A DNA stretch of 64,000 nt from Candidatus Nitrospira neomarina (GCF_032051675.1 NZ_CP116968.1:4705001-4769000), one strand, 5' to 3'. Shown: positions 23,925-33,637, counted from the first letter of the stretch. Numbers and translations: made by a program. The notes: generated by a model not told the origin, from the letters alone.

Positions 23925-25874
23925 TTATCGCGCGCGGATAATCCCTAGGGCTCTTATACGAGATGCGAGGGTTGAAGCATTCATGCCCAGCAGCTTAGCG
24001 GCTCCTTTTTCCCCGGATACTTTCCACCCGCGTTGTTCAAGGGCCAGTAGAATGTTTTGACGCTCGAAATCTTGAATTTCCTGAATGGTTCGGATACACG
24101 TGGGAGATTCCTGTTTGACGCTTTCATGAGTCGAAGGGGTTTTTTCTTTAACCTCGGGGAGGGCACGGTCAAGATTCAATTGGCCATTTTGCGCAGTAAT
24201 GACTGCCCGCTCAATCACGTTTTGCAATTCACGAACATTTCCCGGCCAATGATAGGCCCTGAGGCATTCCAACGCATCCGGAGAGAGTGGAGCCACCGTA
24301 CGACCCATCCGTTGGGCAAAGTGCTGAACAAATGAGGCAGCCAGCAGAACCACATCCTCACCTCGTGCGCGAAGTGGTGGGAGATGAATGGGAAAGACAT
24401 TGAGTCGATAGTAAAGATCTTCACGGAATTTCCCTTCCTGGACTTCCTTTTGTAAGTCCCGGTTTGTGGCCGCGAGGACCCGAACCTTCACTTTTTTGGT
24501 GTGGGAACTCCCGACCGGTTCGAACTCCCCTTCCTGAAGAACGCGCAACAATTTTCCTTGAAGATCCAAAGGGAGTTCGCCGATTTCATCTAAAAAAATG
24601 GTCCCGCCGTCGGCTAATGAAAAACGCCCCTCCCGTTTTTTGGTGGCCCCGGTAAACGCACCCTGTTCATGTCCAAAAAATTCACTTTCGATCAAGGTCG
24701 CAGGAATTGCGGCGCAGTTCACTTTGATAAATGGATGATCCCGCCGCCGGCTGTTAGCATGAATGGCGCGAGCCATCACCTCCTTACCTGTTCCGGTTTC
24801 GCCCGTAATGAGTACGGTGGCTTCGGTATCTGCCACCTGTTGGATGTCTCGAATGACGTGCACCAAGGCGGGACTATTCCCCAAAATTTCCCCAATATGT
24901 TGGAGCTCATGTAATTCTTCTTTGAGAAATTCTTTTTCAATCGTGAGGGACCGAATTTTTTGTTCCGCTTCCAAACGTTCATTCACATTACGAAGAATCA
25001 GGGAGTAGTAGACCCTTCCCTCTATATGAAATTGGGAAAGCGTGGCTTCCGCGGGAAATTCCGAGCCGTCCGGGCGGAGGGCCTTGAAGCCACCGGAAAT
25101 CCAGAGAGATCGCTGGCCTGCAGGTTTCGTGTTGAGATCCTGGATAAGAAGTCGTAATTTTTCAGAGTCTTTTTGGGCAAGAGAGTGGGAGAAATTCTTT
25201 CCAAATAAATGGGTGGCTTTACATTGAAACACCTTCTCGGCAGCCGGATTAAGTCGAGTGACTCGAAGATCTTCATCTAATTCAATAATGGCATCCATGG
25301 CACTGTCGACCAATCGCCGCAACTTTTGTTCACGTTCACGTGTCGTGGATTCTGCTTGGATCCGCTGGAGTTCGGCGCTCGCTCTTGATGCAAAAATTCG
25401 AACAATCGTCTGCACCCGTGGTTCCGCCGGCATGGGTCTGGTATCCATCACCGCCAGATGCCCAAGAATATTTCCGATCGAGTCGACAAGTGGGAGACCC
25501 ATATAGCTGGCTGCCTTCATGCCGATGATCTCCGGATCAATAGGAAAGAGATTGAGTAAGTTGTCTGGAAAATGTATGAGTCGGGCTTGCTCGATAACGT
25601 GCTCACACGGAGTTCCGGCAATATCCATTTCCCAATTTTTGAGGAACGTGCCATCTAAATAAAAGGCCAGGGCTTTCAAATGGCGGGATTCCGGAAAATA
25701 TTGCGTGATCCAGGCGGCATGGGTGTGCAGGGCTTTGGCGAGGTTTTCCACCAGGGCTTCAAAAAATCGTTCCCCCGTGACAGTGGCGGTTCCCTCCAGG
25801 ATAGTTCGGAGTGCAGTGTCTTCGTTGAGGTTCGCTAACGGATTGTGTTGTGATCCTGGCATAGCGTTTCTCAA
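23925..25874 (-). CDS. GAF-PAS sigma54-dependent transcriptional activator
   Basis: The 649-residue enhancer-binding protein has an N-terminal GAF-like sensor (about 20-180), a PAS domain (about 190-310; VDSAMDAIIELDEDLRVTRL), a short coiled segment, and an AAA+ core (about 330-560). The core has Walker A GETGTGKE near residue 355, the sigma54-contact loop GAFTGA near 405, Walker B TIFLDEIGELPLDLQGKLLR, and the WPGNVRELQNVIERA motif. A Fis-type helix-turn-helix closes it (GEKGAAKLLGMNASTLASRI). It stands upstream of the OsmC-mddA unit in the same direction with a sigma54 promoter in between, so it very probably activates that unit. The GAF or PAS ligand is unknown. A downstream in-frame ATG at 25862 is an alternative start. 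Confidence 0.93.
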   Translation of the reverse strand: MRNAMPGSQHNPLANLNEDTALRTILEGTATVTGERFFEALVENLAKALHTHAAWITQYFPESRHLKALAFYLDGTFLKNWEMDIAGTPCEHVIEQARLIHFPDNLLNLFPIDPEIIGMKAASYMGLPLVDSIGNILGHLAVMDTRPMPAEPRVQTIVRIFASRASAELQRIQAESTTREREQKLRRLVDSAMDAIIELDEDLRVTRLNPAAEKVFQCKATHLFGKNFSHSLAQKDSEKLRLLIQDLNTKPAGQRSLWISGGFKALRPDGSEFPAEATLSQFHIEGRVYYSLILRNVNERLEAEQKIRSLTIEKEFLKEELHELQHIGEILGNSPALVHVIRDIQQVADTEATVLITGETGTGKEVMARAIHANSRRRDHPFIKVNCAAIPATLIESEFFGHEQGAFTGATKKREGRFSLADGGTIFLDEIGELPLDLQGKLLRVLQEGEFEPVGSSHTKKVKVRVLAATNRDLQKEVQEGKFREDLYYRLNVFPIHLPPLRARGEDVVLLAASFVQHFAQRMGRTVAPLSPDALECLRAYHWPGNVRELQNVIERAVITAQNGQLNLDRALPEVKEKTPSTHESVKQESPTCIRTIQEIQDFERQNILLALEQRGWKVSGEKGAAKLLGMNASTLASRIRALGIIRAR

Positions 25875-26165
25875 ATAAGAATCCTATTATGATCCATCAT
25901 TTTTACCCCTGTAAAGATTGGGCAATTTTAGGTGCGAGGATGCTGGATTTTTTACAGCATACATCGGTAGGGCGGTTGATGAGGTTTGGAAGGGGATGGA
26001 GTTCCCGTGTGTTATTTCGGACGCACATGAATCGACAGGAAATTTAGCAGAAACCTTGAGGGAAAATTGATAAGTTCCATATATCCGGTGTGGTAAAGTA
26101 TTTTGATTTCCTTAGTAGGATAGTACCTTGTTGGGTATGTCTGGGCAGATCACCGAGGGAACCAG
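25875..26165. other. divergent intergenic region
   Basis: This is the shared upstream region of the sigma54 activator (minus) and the DsbA-like gene (plus). It is AT-rich from 26040; no clear promoter could be fixed by eye. Confidence 0.4.
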
Positions 26166-26831
26166 ATGGCAGACATGATGGTGAAAGCGCTTATCTATGT
26201 GGTTGATCCCATGTGTTCGTGGTGCTGGGGATTTTCACCAGTCTTTGATGAGATCGTTCGGCGATATCGGGATCGGGTCACGATCGAGATATTGTTGGGT
26301 GGTTTGCGCCCCGGCAATACTGAACGGTTTGATGAGCGACGGCGTGCCTACATTCTCAGTCATTGGCATGCGGTCCATGAACGAACCGGTCAGCCATTTA
26401 ACTTTAATTTTCATCCTGGGCCTTTGTTCATGTATGACACCGAACCGCCCTCGCGAGCGATGATGGTGATCCGGCAATTGGCTCCGGATAAGGAATTTCT
26501 GTTTTTGAATGTTGTGCAGGAAGCATTCTACGTGAAGAACAAGGATGTCACCCAGCCGGAGATATTGGCGGATCTTGCCGGCACACAAGGTGTTGACCAA
26601 GACAGGTTTTTGGAATGGTTTCATGATTCTGCGATGAAACAATCGGTCTGGCAGGAGTTTGATCAGGCTCGCCAATTGGGAGTGAGTGGTTTTCCAGCAC
26701 TGCTTGGTCAAAATGGTCATGATCGCATCAGATTGACGCAGGGGTATCAACCCACAGGGGTGATGGTTTCACTCATTGACGAATGGCTGGATGGTCCAGC
26801 TTCCCGCAACGACAGCTCGTCGGTCGGATAG
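26166..26831 (+). CDS. DsbA-family thioredoxin-fold protein (FrnE-like)
   Basis: The 221-residue protein begins MADMMVKALIYVVDPMCSWC. The CSWC motif (about residues 17-20) is the redox-active CxxC, followed by GFSPVFDEIVRRY. The C-terminal cis-proline loop is GVSGFPALL, and a helical insertion lies between, as in DsbA/FrnE-type oxidoreductases. There is no signal peptide, so it acts in the cytoplasm, unlike true DsbA. GAGGGA precedes the ATG. YceI follows 109 bases later in the same direction. Confidence 0.85.
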   Translation: MADMMVKALIYVVDPMCSWCWGFSPVFDEIVRRYRDRVTIEILLGGLRPGNTERFDERRRAYILSHWHAVHERTGQPFNFNFHPGPLFMYDTEPPSRAMMVIRQLAPDKEFLFLNVVQEAFYVKNKDVTQPEILADLAGTQGVDQDRFLEWFHDSAMKQSVWQEFDQARQLGVSGFPALLGQNGHDRIRLTQGYQPTGVMVSLIDEWLDGPASRNDSSSVG

Positions 26832-26940
26832 ATCATTCTTTCAGCATAGCATGTTGGATCATTCGTAGATCATGAGCTGTTGTTTATTCATGAACGAAGA
26901 CCATACAACCGGTATGTCTTCAATTTTCACGGGAGGTTAT

Positions 26941-27582
26941 ATGATGCGGAAGGTTTCGAAAGTGTGTTGTGCGATTGGAACGGTTCTGATCGTTGGTTTT
27001 GGGTTTGTCACGGCTTCGGTTGCAGAAATGGCTAAGTGGAAACTGGATCATGATCATTCCAGGGTTGGATTTCAAGTTGCCCATATGGTGGTGTCCAAAA
27101 CCAATGGCAGGTTTACAGAGTATTCAGGAATTGTGGAGATGGACGCAGAGGAGAAGGAATTTAAAACCATTGAAGCGGTCATTCAGACCGCCTCGGTCAC
27201 GACTGATCATCAGAAACGGGATGAGCATTTACGAAGCCCGGATTTTTTTGACGTTCAAAAGTTTCCGACCATGACCTATACCATGAAAAGCTATAAGAAA
27301 ACCGGAGACGACTACACCGCTGTCGGAGATTTGACTTTGTTGGGAGTCACTAAAGAGATCACATTAGTCGGAACATTTAATGGGGTCGCTCAGGATCCTT
27401 GGGGCAATACACGGGCTGGCTTCACCGCTTCCGGCACACTGAACCGAAAGGATTTCGGCATGAAATTCAGCAAATTATTGGATAGTGGTGGAATGCTCGT
27501 GGGTGATGAGGTCAACATCATTCTGGAAATTGAAGTAATCAAAGAAAAGACAGTCGAAAAAGTGAAACAAGAAAAAGAATAA
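26941..27582 (+). CDS. YceI family periplasmic protein
   Basis: The protein has 213 residues from ATG 26941, with GGGAGG seven bases upstream; a longer frame from 26872 is not supported. A signal peptide (about 1-29, ending TASVAE) is followed by the YceI lipocalin-like barrel: WKLDHDHSRVGFQVAHM, TDHQKRDEHLRSPDFFDV, FPTMTYTMKSY, LTLLGVTKEI, and AGFTASGTLNRKDFGMKFSK. The family binds isoprenoid-type lipids in the periplasm and is linked to stress and to electron-transport lipids. A short Lys/Glu-rich tail ends the protein. Confidence 0.92.
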   Translation: MMRKVSKVCCAIGTVLIVGFGFVTASVAEMAKWKLDHDHSRVGFQVAHMVVSKTNGRFTEYSGIVEMDAEEKEFKTIEAVIQTASVTTDHQKRDEHLRSPDFFDVQKFPTMTYTMKSYKKTGDDYTAVGDLTLLGVTKEITLVGTFNGVAQDPWGNTRAGFTASGTLNRKDFGMKFSKLLDSGGMLVGDEVNIILEIEVIKEKTVEKVKQEKE

Positions 27583-27739
27583 TGTGATAGGGGGGAATGT
27601 GTGGTAACCGTCTGCATGTTCCCTGTGAGTATTAACGAGGAAATCTGAACAGTGAAGATTTGGTGAGGCCATATCATGATAACCCAATCGGTAACCTCAG
27701 AACATTTTCCTCAAAGGGTTCTGCCAATTCCAGATACCT

Positions 27740-29281
27740 TCACCCTGGGCACAGATCCTTCGCGGTAAGCTGAGGAGGACAGGCTGCTTGAGGCTTGTCA
27801 GCCAACAGGGTAATCAGTGAGAAGAGAAATTTGGTAGCGATAGCCAAGTTTGCGGGTTGAATGGACTCCAGGGTATCAGATGGTTGATGAAAATGGGGGT
27901 GCCTGCCGCTGCTGACAACTGTTACGGTCGGCACCCCGGCCTCAAAAAATGGGACATGATCGCCACCTGGGAAATACCCATACAAATGAATCTTGTCACC
28001 CAATTCCGCCCGGTCGGCTGCTTGCTGAGCCAGCATCTTATCCATTCGAGTGATTCCAACCGTTAGTGTTCCATCCCCCGCTCCTAGATGATCAAGGTTG
28101 ATCATGGCGACCGTTCGATCCAATGGAAAGGCGGGATGGCTGACATAGAGCACCGATCCTAGTAGGCCTCGTTCTTCTCCGTCAAAAGACACGAAAAGCA
28201 CGGTCCGTTTCGGTGAGATGGCGCTTTGGGAGAGCATTCTGGTCAGTTCCAACATCACTGATGTGCCGGATGCATTGTCATCGGCTCCAGGAAATAACAA
28301 GCCGGCTTGCTGGCCAAAGTGGTCGCGATGCGCACCGATGAGAATGACTTCTTCGCGTAGCTCCTGATCGCGACCCGGTAACATGCCGATGACATTGGTC
28401 AGCGTTCCGGGCTGACTGTGGCTATCCCAATGGAATTGGACCAGAATCGGAAGGGGTCTGCTACGAAATGTCCGGATATCGTTGGCGGCCTGTTGCAAGG
28501 CTTCGAGCGAGTCATTGGCTGCATTCAAGGCCTGGTCGAGAAGTTTCCCATGGATCCATGCCCCAGGGATGGGGCGGTTATCGGGTGTTTCCCCATAGAT
28601 GGCTAAAGGACCATGCCCCAGACCTTTGCGGGCTTCATAACGACCGAGTAGTGGACCGGTTACCGTCAAATAACCTACCGCGCCTCTTTCTTTGGCGATG
28701 GCCGCTTTTTCTTCATGCGTGACCCACCCCGGGTAGGAAGGAGGTTTCCCCCGAAGAAATAGGACGATGCGATTGTCGACATTCATCCCTTGATATTCAT
28801 CTATTCCGCGGGCAGGGTCGACAACGCCGTATCCCACAAAGACGACTTTGGCTGTGGTTCTGGTGGAAGGAGAATCCAGGATTGGAAGAAACTCCTGTCC
28901 TGGAACAAGTGACATCGTCATTGGCCTCCCGTTCGCGCCCATCAGGGAAAGGGTGAGGGTCGATGGCTCCAGCAATTGAACCGCGGTCATGAAACGTTGT
29001 TGCAACCAATGAAAATCCTGTTCGTGTTTTGTCACGTGGTTAGCCGGTTGTAAGCCGAGAGATCGGAATCGATCAACCAGATAGTCGGCTGCTTGCAAGC
29101 TACCATCCGTGCCGGCCTGCCGGCCTTGATACGATGGATGACTCAGTTCGCGAATGTCTTGGATGATATTCCCAATAACCAGGGGAATGGATGGAGAAGA
29201 GGAGGGCTGAGGGTCAAAGCCCAGAACAGGAGTCGTGAGGGCGAGTCCGATCAACATTTGGACAATGGGAAATCGTAACAA
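27740..29281 (-). CDS. secreted M28 family metallopeptidase with PA domain
   Basis: This zinc aminopeptidase-type enzyme has about 513 residues. The start is uncertain: TTG 29281, behind AAGGAACAGG, gives a signal peptide LLRFPIVQMLIGLALTTPVL; ATG 29257 is the alternative. The open frame reaches 29455 but would enter the preceding gene. A protease-associated domain lies at about 130-270, then the M28 core: ILIGAHRDHFG, GADDNASGTSVMLELTR (metal Asp), SFDGEERGLLGS (catalytic Glu) and GGDHVPFFEAGVP with a metal His at the end. It follows the haem protein gene by 112 bases on the same strand. Substrate unknown. Confidence 0.88.
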   Translation of the reverse strand: MLRFPIVQMLIGLALTTPVLGFDPQPSSSPSIPLVIGNIIQDIRELSHPSYQGRQAGTDGSLQAADYLVDRFRSLGLQPANHVTKHEQDFHWLQQRFMTAVQLLEPSTLTLSLMGANGRPMTMSLVPGQEFLPILDSPSTRTTAKVVFVGYGVVDPARGIDEYQGMNVDNRIVLFLRGKPPSYPGWVTHEEKAAIAKERGAVGYLTVTGPLLGRYEARKGLGHGPLAIYGETPDNRPIPGAWIHGKLLDQALNAANDSLEALQQAANDIRTFRSRPLPILVQFHWDSHSQPGTLTNVIGMLPGRDQELREEVILIGAHRDHFGQQAGLLFPGADDNASGTSVMLELTRMLSQSAISPKRTVLFVSFDGEERGLLGSVLYVSHPAFPLDRTVAMINLDHLGAGDGTLTVGITRMDKMLAQQAADRAELGDKIHLYGYFPGGDHVPFFEAGVPTVTVVSSGRHPHFHQPSDTLESIQPANLAIATKFLFSLITLLADKPQAACPPQLTAKDLCPG

Positions 29282-29393
29282 GTTTCTTACCTGTTCCTTG
29301 TCATAACGGAGATTAAAAGACTGCGTGTAACAGGGGAAGGGTATAATCGAATGTGTGAAAAAAAGGAGCCTGTGGCGGAACCCGTGCCCGGCG

Positions 29394-29996
29394 TTAGTCC
29401 TCCAAAGGAATGGTGATGACAATGGCCCCCATGAGGTCGCCCTTTTTGAAGTCACGCTTGGGGCTTAAGGGGTGAGCATTATGGCAAGTCGTGCAGGTAT
29501 CGTTGATCGCTGTATCGGCATAGATGGCCTGGAACAAGCGTTTTTTGCCGGTGGATACAATTCCACGTTGAGGTGTATCGGAATTGAGCGAAAGTTGCTC
29601 CAAGGCCTTTCGTTCGAAATCCGTCGCAGGCCCATTCCTTCGATAAATCGGCCAGAGACTAATTAAGCGGAATCGAATGCCGTGCCCTGATTCCGCGACC
29701 AATTTACTGGAAATATGGAGAAACTGCGCAGGAAGAGGAATGGCATTTTTGTTTTCCCAATCTTCTCGCGCCATGACGACATTTTGCTCCTGCATCCTTT
29801 TCACGATATGCGTCGTGTAGACGTGACGGTCCGCCTCCACGATGGCATGAATAAAATCGGCAACTTTCTCCGGTGACAGATTTTTCATGGCGTTGGATTC
29901 ACCTGCTTGAAGAGATGAAGACACACCCATTCCTATGAGGAGAGTGGAAAGTAAAACCATGGATAAGCGGATCCTACGACCCCGTAGGCTTGTCAT
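29394..29996 (-). CDS. periplasmic c-type haem protein, Tll0287-like (DUF3365)
   Basis: The 200-residue protein has a signal peptide (about 1-32, VLLSTLLIGMGVSSSLQA) and a DUF3365/Tll0287-like body with one haem c site CTTCH at residues 168-172, near the C terminus. Its ATG overlaps the stop of the Cache-HAMP kinase gene by four bases (ATGA). Related domains are used as periplasmic haem-based redox or gas sensors. Translational coupling to the kinase suggests that it reports to that sensor, which is inference. KNLSPEKVADFIHAIVEADR and NDTCTTCHNAHPLSP are the clearest segments. Confidence 0.88.
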   Translation of the reverse strand: MTSLRGRRIRLSMVLLSTLLIGMGVSSSLQAGESNAMKNLSPEKVADFIHAIVEADRHVYTTHIVKRMQEQNVVMAREDWENKNAIPLPAQFLHISSKLVAESGHGIRFRLISLWPIYRRNGPATDFERKALEQLSLNSDTPQRGIVSTGKKRLFQAIYADTAINDTCTTCHNAHPLSPKRDFKKGDLMGAIVITIPLED

Positions 29997-32464
29997 GACG
30001 TCGTACTCCTTTCCTTCGCCAGGTGGGCATTCGAGACGGGTAAGGTGATCAAACAGGTCGTTCCCCGGTTTTCTTCACTTTCCATTCGAATGTGTCCGCC
30101 TAATTTATTGATGATACGATAGGCCACGGTGAGTCCAAGGCCCGATCCTTCTCCCTGCCCCCTGGTGGTAAAAAAAGGGTCAAAGACTCTGGGCAAATGA
30201 GTCGGGGCGATGCCGCGCCCCGTGTCTTTAATGTGGATTTCCAGATCGTGCCCTGACGCTTCTGTTGAAATAGTCAGCTTCCCACCTTCCTTCATCGCTT
30301 GAAAAGCATTGGTGATGATGTTGGTAAAGGCCTGTCCAAGTTCCAAGGCTTTTCCCTGAATGGAAGGGATGGGTCCCAGGTGAGTCTCTATTTCAATCTG
30401 GACTGATGGAAAGAGATCCTTGACCGTCCTCACGGATTGTTCCAACAGTTCATTGAGATTAATGAGCGTTTGCCCTTCAGTCAAATTTTTTCCGGATTGA
30501 CCGGTAAAGTCCCGAACGACGGAAGCCATACGTTTTCCATGTTGAACGATGCCCCTGGCATATTCTTTGATCTGCTCGGGATTGGTCTCTTCTTGTATCG
30601 CTTCGCCTAATCCAATAACTCCCACTAAAGGATTATTAAGCTCATGTCCAATCCCGGCACTGAGAACGCCCAAGCTGGCCAGTTTTTCCCCTTGGATCAC
30701 CCGGTCCTGGAGAATACTTTCTTCCGTCGTATCTCGTAACACCAATCCGGCACTTGGCCCCCTTCCCGGGCGGGCCTGGACACCAAACCAACGGTACCGG
30801 AACGTTCGCTGATTGATCCGAATTTCCTGTCGATTGGTGCCCGATTGTGCCCAATTCGTGGGAACCAGGGGATCTTGCAACGAGGCGTTGGACGGATTGG
30901 CCTTTGTATTGCCTGAAAATGGAGGTTCCATAACCTGGACCGCGTGCATTTCCTGTTTAAGCCGGTCTTGTGTCGCAGGATCCAAGGAGAAAATTTGGAA
31001 CAGTGGGGTGCCGATGATTTCGCCGTTCGTGACGGCGAAGGCTTCTTTCGAGGCCTTATTCAAATATTCGATGTGTTCGTCCGGGCCAATCATCAGGACC
31101 GGGTCAGGCACATTATCGAGAATTTTAATGGTTGACTCTTCAAGGTATTTCACTTCCTGGGTTTTCAACTCAACTTGGCTTTCCAACCCGGCGAACTGTG
31201 AAGCCAGTTGCTGGTTCATGCGATTGACTTCATCGGCCAATTCCTCAATTTCATCGCCGGTGGATAATGTTATGGGCTCACGATATTCCCCTCTGCCGAT
31301 TTGCCGGGCAGCTTCCTGAAGGCGACGAATGGGTGCAGCAATTCGATTGGCCGCTATGTAGCCCAATGTGACGAGCAGCGCCACGCCGAGTAATCCAAAA
31401 GCTGCCGTCCATTTGAAGAAATGCTCTATGGGGGCAAAAACCTCACCGGATGACTGCCAGACAAACATATGCCAGGTCTGGCCGGTGGAGAATTTGGTAA
31501 TCTGATTGGTATTACTCAGGGGGGCAAATCCAATGATGGAGGCTGCAGTGCCCCCATGGCCGTCGCTTGGTGCCGGAGTCCATCCGGCCTTAAGGGGGGT
31601 GACGAGGGGAATTAGGCGGGTGTCCGCAATTGAGGTACCGGTGGGAAGGATCGGGCAGCTCAAGACGACGCCACGGCTGTCAATGAGCATGACATGGCCG
31701 GTTTTGCCAAATCGAATAATGTCGATGGAAGGGGCAAAGAACTCCTTGGCATCATAAATCCGGTGCAGGACGCCGATGGCTTCATACCGCAAACTATCCA
31801 TGATGGGGAGCGCGATAGTGAACGTATAGACTCCCAGTCGTGAATCAAACGCTACCTGGCCTATATACGGTTGACCGACTCCATTGTGGAAGGCACCTTG
31901 CCACCATACTTCTTCCCGATGAAAGTAAGGAATGTCGGAATCCAGACTCGCAATGACCCGTCCTGCGCGATCCGTGATAAATAAGCCGCGTGTGGCAGAT
32001 CGGGTAATCAGTGGAATGGGATGGCCCGGATCCATAAAGGTTCCCCCCACATGTTGTTGCAGGATCTCGGCAAATGGTCCTTTTAGAATCCGTTGAAGCA
32101 TGTCGGCATCCTTAGCGTTCCAGGCTTCTTGTTCTTGTTTGAGGGTGCGAGCCCGCTCTTGGGGATTCAACTCACTGAGGGCATCGCGGGTGTGTTCCAG
32201 GCGTGCAATGATTTTAACATCGGTTGTCAGTAAGGACGTGCGGGCCAGTTCATCTGCCATGACCAGATCAAGCTTTCTGGCCGTCTCTGTTGCGAGAGCC
32301 TCAAAGCTGGATCCATTGACCTCGCGAATTTCCTGTGTGCCCTGGTAGAAAGCCAGCAGGAGTCCAATGATCAAGGGAAGTGCGCCGACCAACAGCATGG
32401 ACAGAACCAGTTTTTTGGTTAGTCCCTTTTTGCCTTTGGCGGGTTTAGGTTTAGGGTTGTCCAC
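29993..32464 (-). CDS. Cache-HAMP-PAS sensor histidine kinase
   Basis: The 823-residue membrane kinase has a first transmembrane helix at about 17-40 (LVLSMLLVGALPLIIGLLLA), then a large periplasmic dCache region (about 45-340; TRGLFITDRAGRVIASLDSD, GHVMLIDSRGVVLS). A second helix (about 350-372), HAMP (about 375-430), PAS (about 450-600), HisKA with GHELNNPLVGVIG and HATPase_c with KDTGRGIAPTHLPRVFDPFF and GEGSGLGLTV follow. Its start lies 14 bases inside the preceding kinase gene and its stop overlaps the haem protein gene, so the three are one operon. The ligand is unknown. Confidence 0.93.
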   Translation of the reverse strand: MDNPKPKPAKGKKGLTKKLVLSMLLVGALPLIIGLLLAFYQGTQEIREVNGSSFEALATETARKLDLVMADELARTSLLTTDVKIIARLEHTRDALSELNPQERARTLKQEQEAWNAKDADMLQRILKGPFAEILQQHVGGTFMDPGHPIPLITRSATRGLFITDRAGRVIASLDSDIPYFHREEVWWQGAFHNGVGQPYIGQVAFDSRLGVYTFTIALPIMDSLRYEAIGVLHRIYDAKEFFAPSIDIIRFGKTGHVMLIDSRGVVLSCPILPTGTSIADTRLIPLVTPLKAGWTPAPSDGHGGTAASIIGFAPLSNTNQITKFSTGQTWHMFVWQSSGEVFAPIEHFFKWTAAFGLLGVALLVTLGYIAANRIAAPIRRLQEAARQIGRGEYREPITLSTGDEIEELADEVNRMNQQLASQFAGLESQVELKTQEVKYLEESTIKILDNVPDPVLMIGPDEHIEYLNKASKEAFAVTNGEIIGTPLFQIFSLDPATQDRLKQEMHAVQVMEPPFSGNTKANPSNASLQDPLVPTNWAQSGTNRQEIRINQRTFRYRWFGVQARPGRGPSAGLVLRDTTEESILQDRVIQGEKLASLGVLSAGIGHELNNPLVGVIGLGEAIQEETNPEQIKEYARGIVQHGKRMASVVRDFTGQSGKNLTEGQTLINLNELLEQSVRTVKDLFPSVQIEIETHLGPIPSIQGKALELGQAFTNIITNAFQAMKEGGKLTISTEASGHDLEIHIKDTGRGIAPTHLPRVFDPFFTTRGQGEGSGLGLTVAYRIINKLGGHIRMESEENRGTTCLITLPVSNAHLAKERSTTS

Positions 32465-33512
32465 CGGATACCTTACCTTCTACAGGAGGGATGGCGGGAA
32501 AGGATAATCGGAAGGTGGTCCCTTTCCCCTGTTCGCTTTCGACTTGAAGATCCCCATGGTATTTCTTGACAATGGTTTTGACGTTATAGAGTCCGAGGCC
32601 GGTTCCCTGGCCTTTCGGTTTGGTTGAGAAGAAGGGATTGAAAATCTTTGGGAGGTGTTCCGGGGAAATGCCGCAGCCGGTATCGCTGATCGCAATTTGT
32701 ACGGTTCCGTTGCTGTGTGAGGTGGTGATGGTGAGGCTGCCTTTCTCTTCCATGGCGTGAATGGCGTTGGTGATAAGGTTGATGAAAACCTGGAGTATTT
32801 CTTCGGGTTTAGCCTGGACGGTCAAGCCGTTTTGGTAATGTTTCTGAACCGTAATTTCTCGAAATTTTGTCGCAAACCTGGAAATGCTTAAGGCTTCATC
32901 CAGTCTGGCATGGAGGTCGATTCTTTCGAGTTCCTGATGACCGGATGTGCGAACATAATCAGTGATATTTCGTGAAATGGCTTGAATGCGTTGAGCTGCT
33001 TCATGGATGCTGGCGGCATGGAGTCGAATGCGATCGAGATTGTTTTCCTCTTGAATTTCTTCGGCCATCGCCAAAATGACATACAGTGGATTATTAATGT
33101 CATGGGCAATCCCTGAGGCAAAGGTTCCCATGCTGGCTAATTTTTCCGAATGAAACAATTGTGTTTGGATAAATGTTTGATGTTGGATTAACTCGGAGAG
33201 AACTTTGGCGGCTGTCCCTCCAAGTACTTCAGCCCCGCTGTGTTTGTGCTCCGTAATGTATGATGGAAGAATGGGGTCCCCGGTCACGTCAATAATCAAA
33301 TTCAGCTTGTCTTCCTGAATAAGCTTAAGGGGGTGGGAGACTGTCGGAATATTGTGAAGTCTGGCAAGTTGAAACCCCAAGGCGTGAGGATTTGTGTCGG
33401 CAATGCCCAGGAGACGGATATGGGGTAAATTAAGAAAGGATTCCAACATGGCCGTTCCCCCTCTGCCGGCTCCGAGAATGGCAATGTTTATTGGAGGTTC
33501 ACCGGTCGGCAT
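32451..33512 (-). CDS. soluble histidine kinase with N-terminal Rossmann-like domain
   Basis: The 353-residue protein lacks membrane helices. Residues ~7-110 look like a dinucleotide-binding Rossmann fold: INIAILGAGRGGTAMLESFL with GxGxxG at 14-19, then RLLGIADTNPHALGFQLARL and LNLIIDVTGDP, as in GFO/IDH or homoserine-dehydrogenase-type domains. The kinase core follows directly: GTFASGIAHDINNPLYVILA with phospho-His137, then the ATPase with ITNAIHAMEE, SDTGCGISPEHLPKIFNPFF and GQGTGLGLYNVKTIVKKYHG. It may sense NAD(P)(H) or another nucleotide, an inference. It overlaps the next kinase gene by 14 bases. The receiver gene 33724-34155 lies upstream across a hairpin. Confidence 0.9.
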   Translation of the reverse strand: MPTGEPPINIAILGAGRGGTAMLESFLNLPHIRLLGIADTNPHALGFQLARLHNIPTVSHPLKLIQEDKLNLIIDVTGDPILPSYITEHKHSGAEVLGGTAAKVLSELIQHQTFIQTQLFHSEKLASMGTFASGIAHDINNPLYVILAMAEEIQEENNLDRIRLHAASIHEAAQRIQAISRNITDYVRTSGHQELERIDLHARLDEALSISRFATKFREITVQKHYQNGLTVQAKPEEILQVFINLITNAIHAMEEKGSLTITTSHSNGTVQIAISDTGCGISPEHLPKIFNPFFSTKPKGQGTGLGLYNVKTIVKKYHGDLQVESEQGKGTTFRLSFPAIPPVEGKVSGGQP

Positions 33513-33610
33513 GGAATCCCTCCCTCATTGTCGAAGTGGAGGAGGATGGAAGGCTAAAGTCGGGTGGGGAGCATGAGAAGTTTCTCCATGTCTCAACGTT
33601 CATATGGTAG

Positions 33611-33637
33611 AAAGCCCTATCATGAGGATAGGGCTTT
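33611..33637 (-). terminator. hairpin between receiver gene and kinase operon
   Basis: AAAGCCCTATC (33611-33621), loop ATGAG, GATAGGGCTTT (33627-33637): a perfect 11-base stem. On the minus strand it follows the receiver stop (33724) and precedes the kinase start (33512). It is likely a terminator or attenuator that sets the receiver-to-kinase ratio. Confidence 0.65.

Noticed and set aside
29282-29455. Longer N terminus for the M28 peptidase
   Set aside because: It would run into the haem protein gene; a signal peptide with a ribosome site begins at 29281 or 29257.
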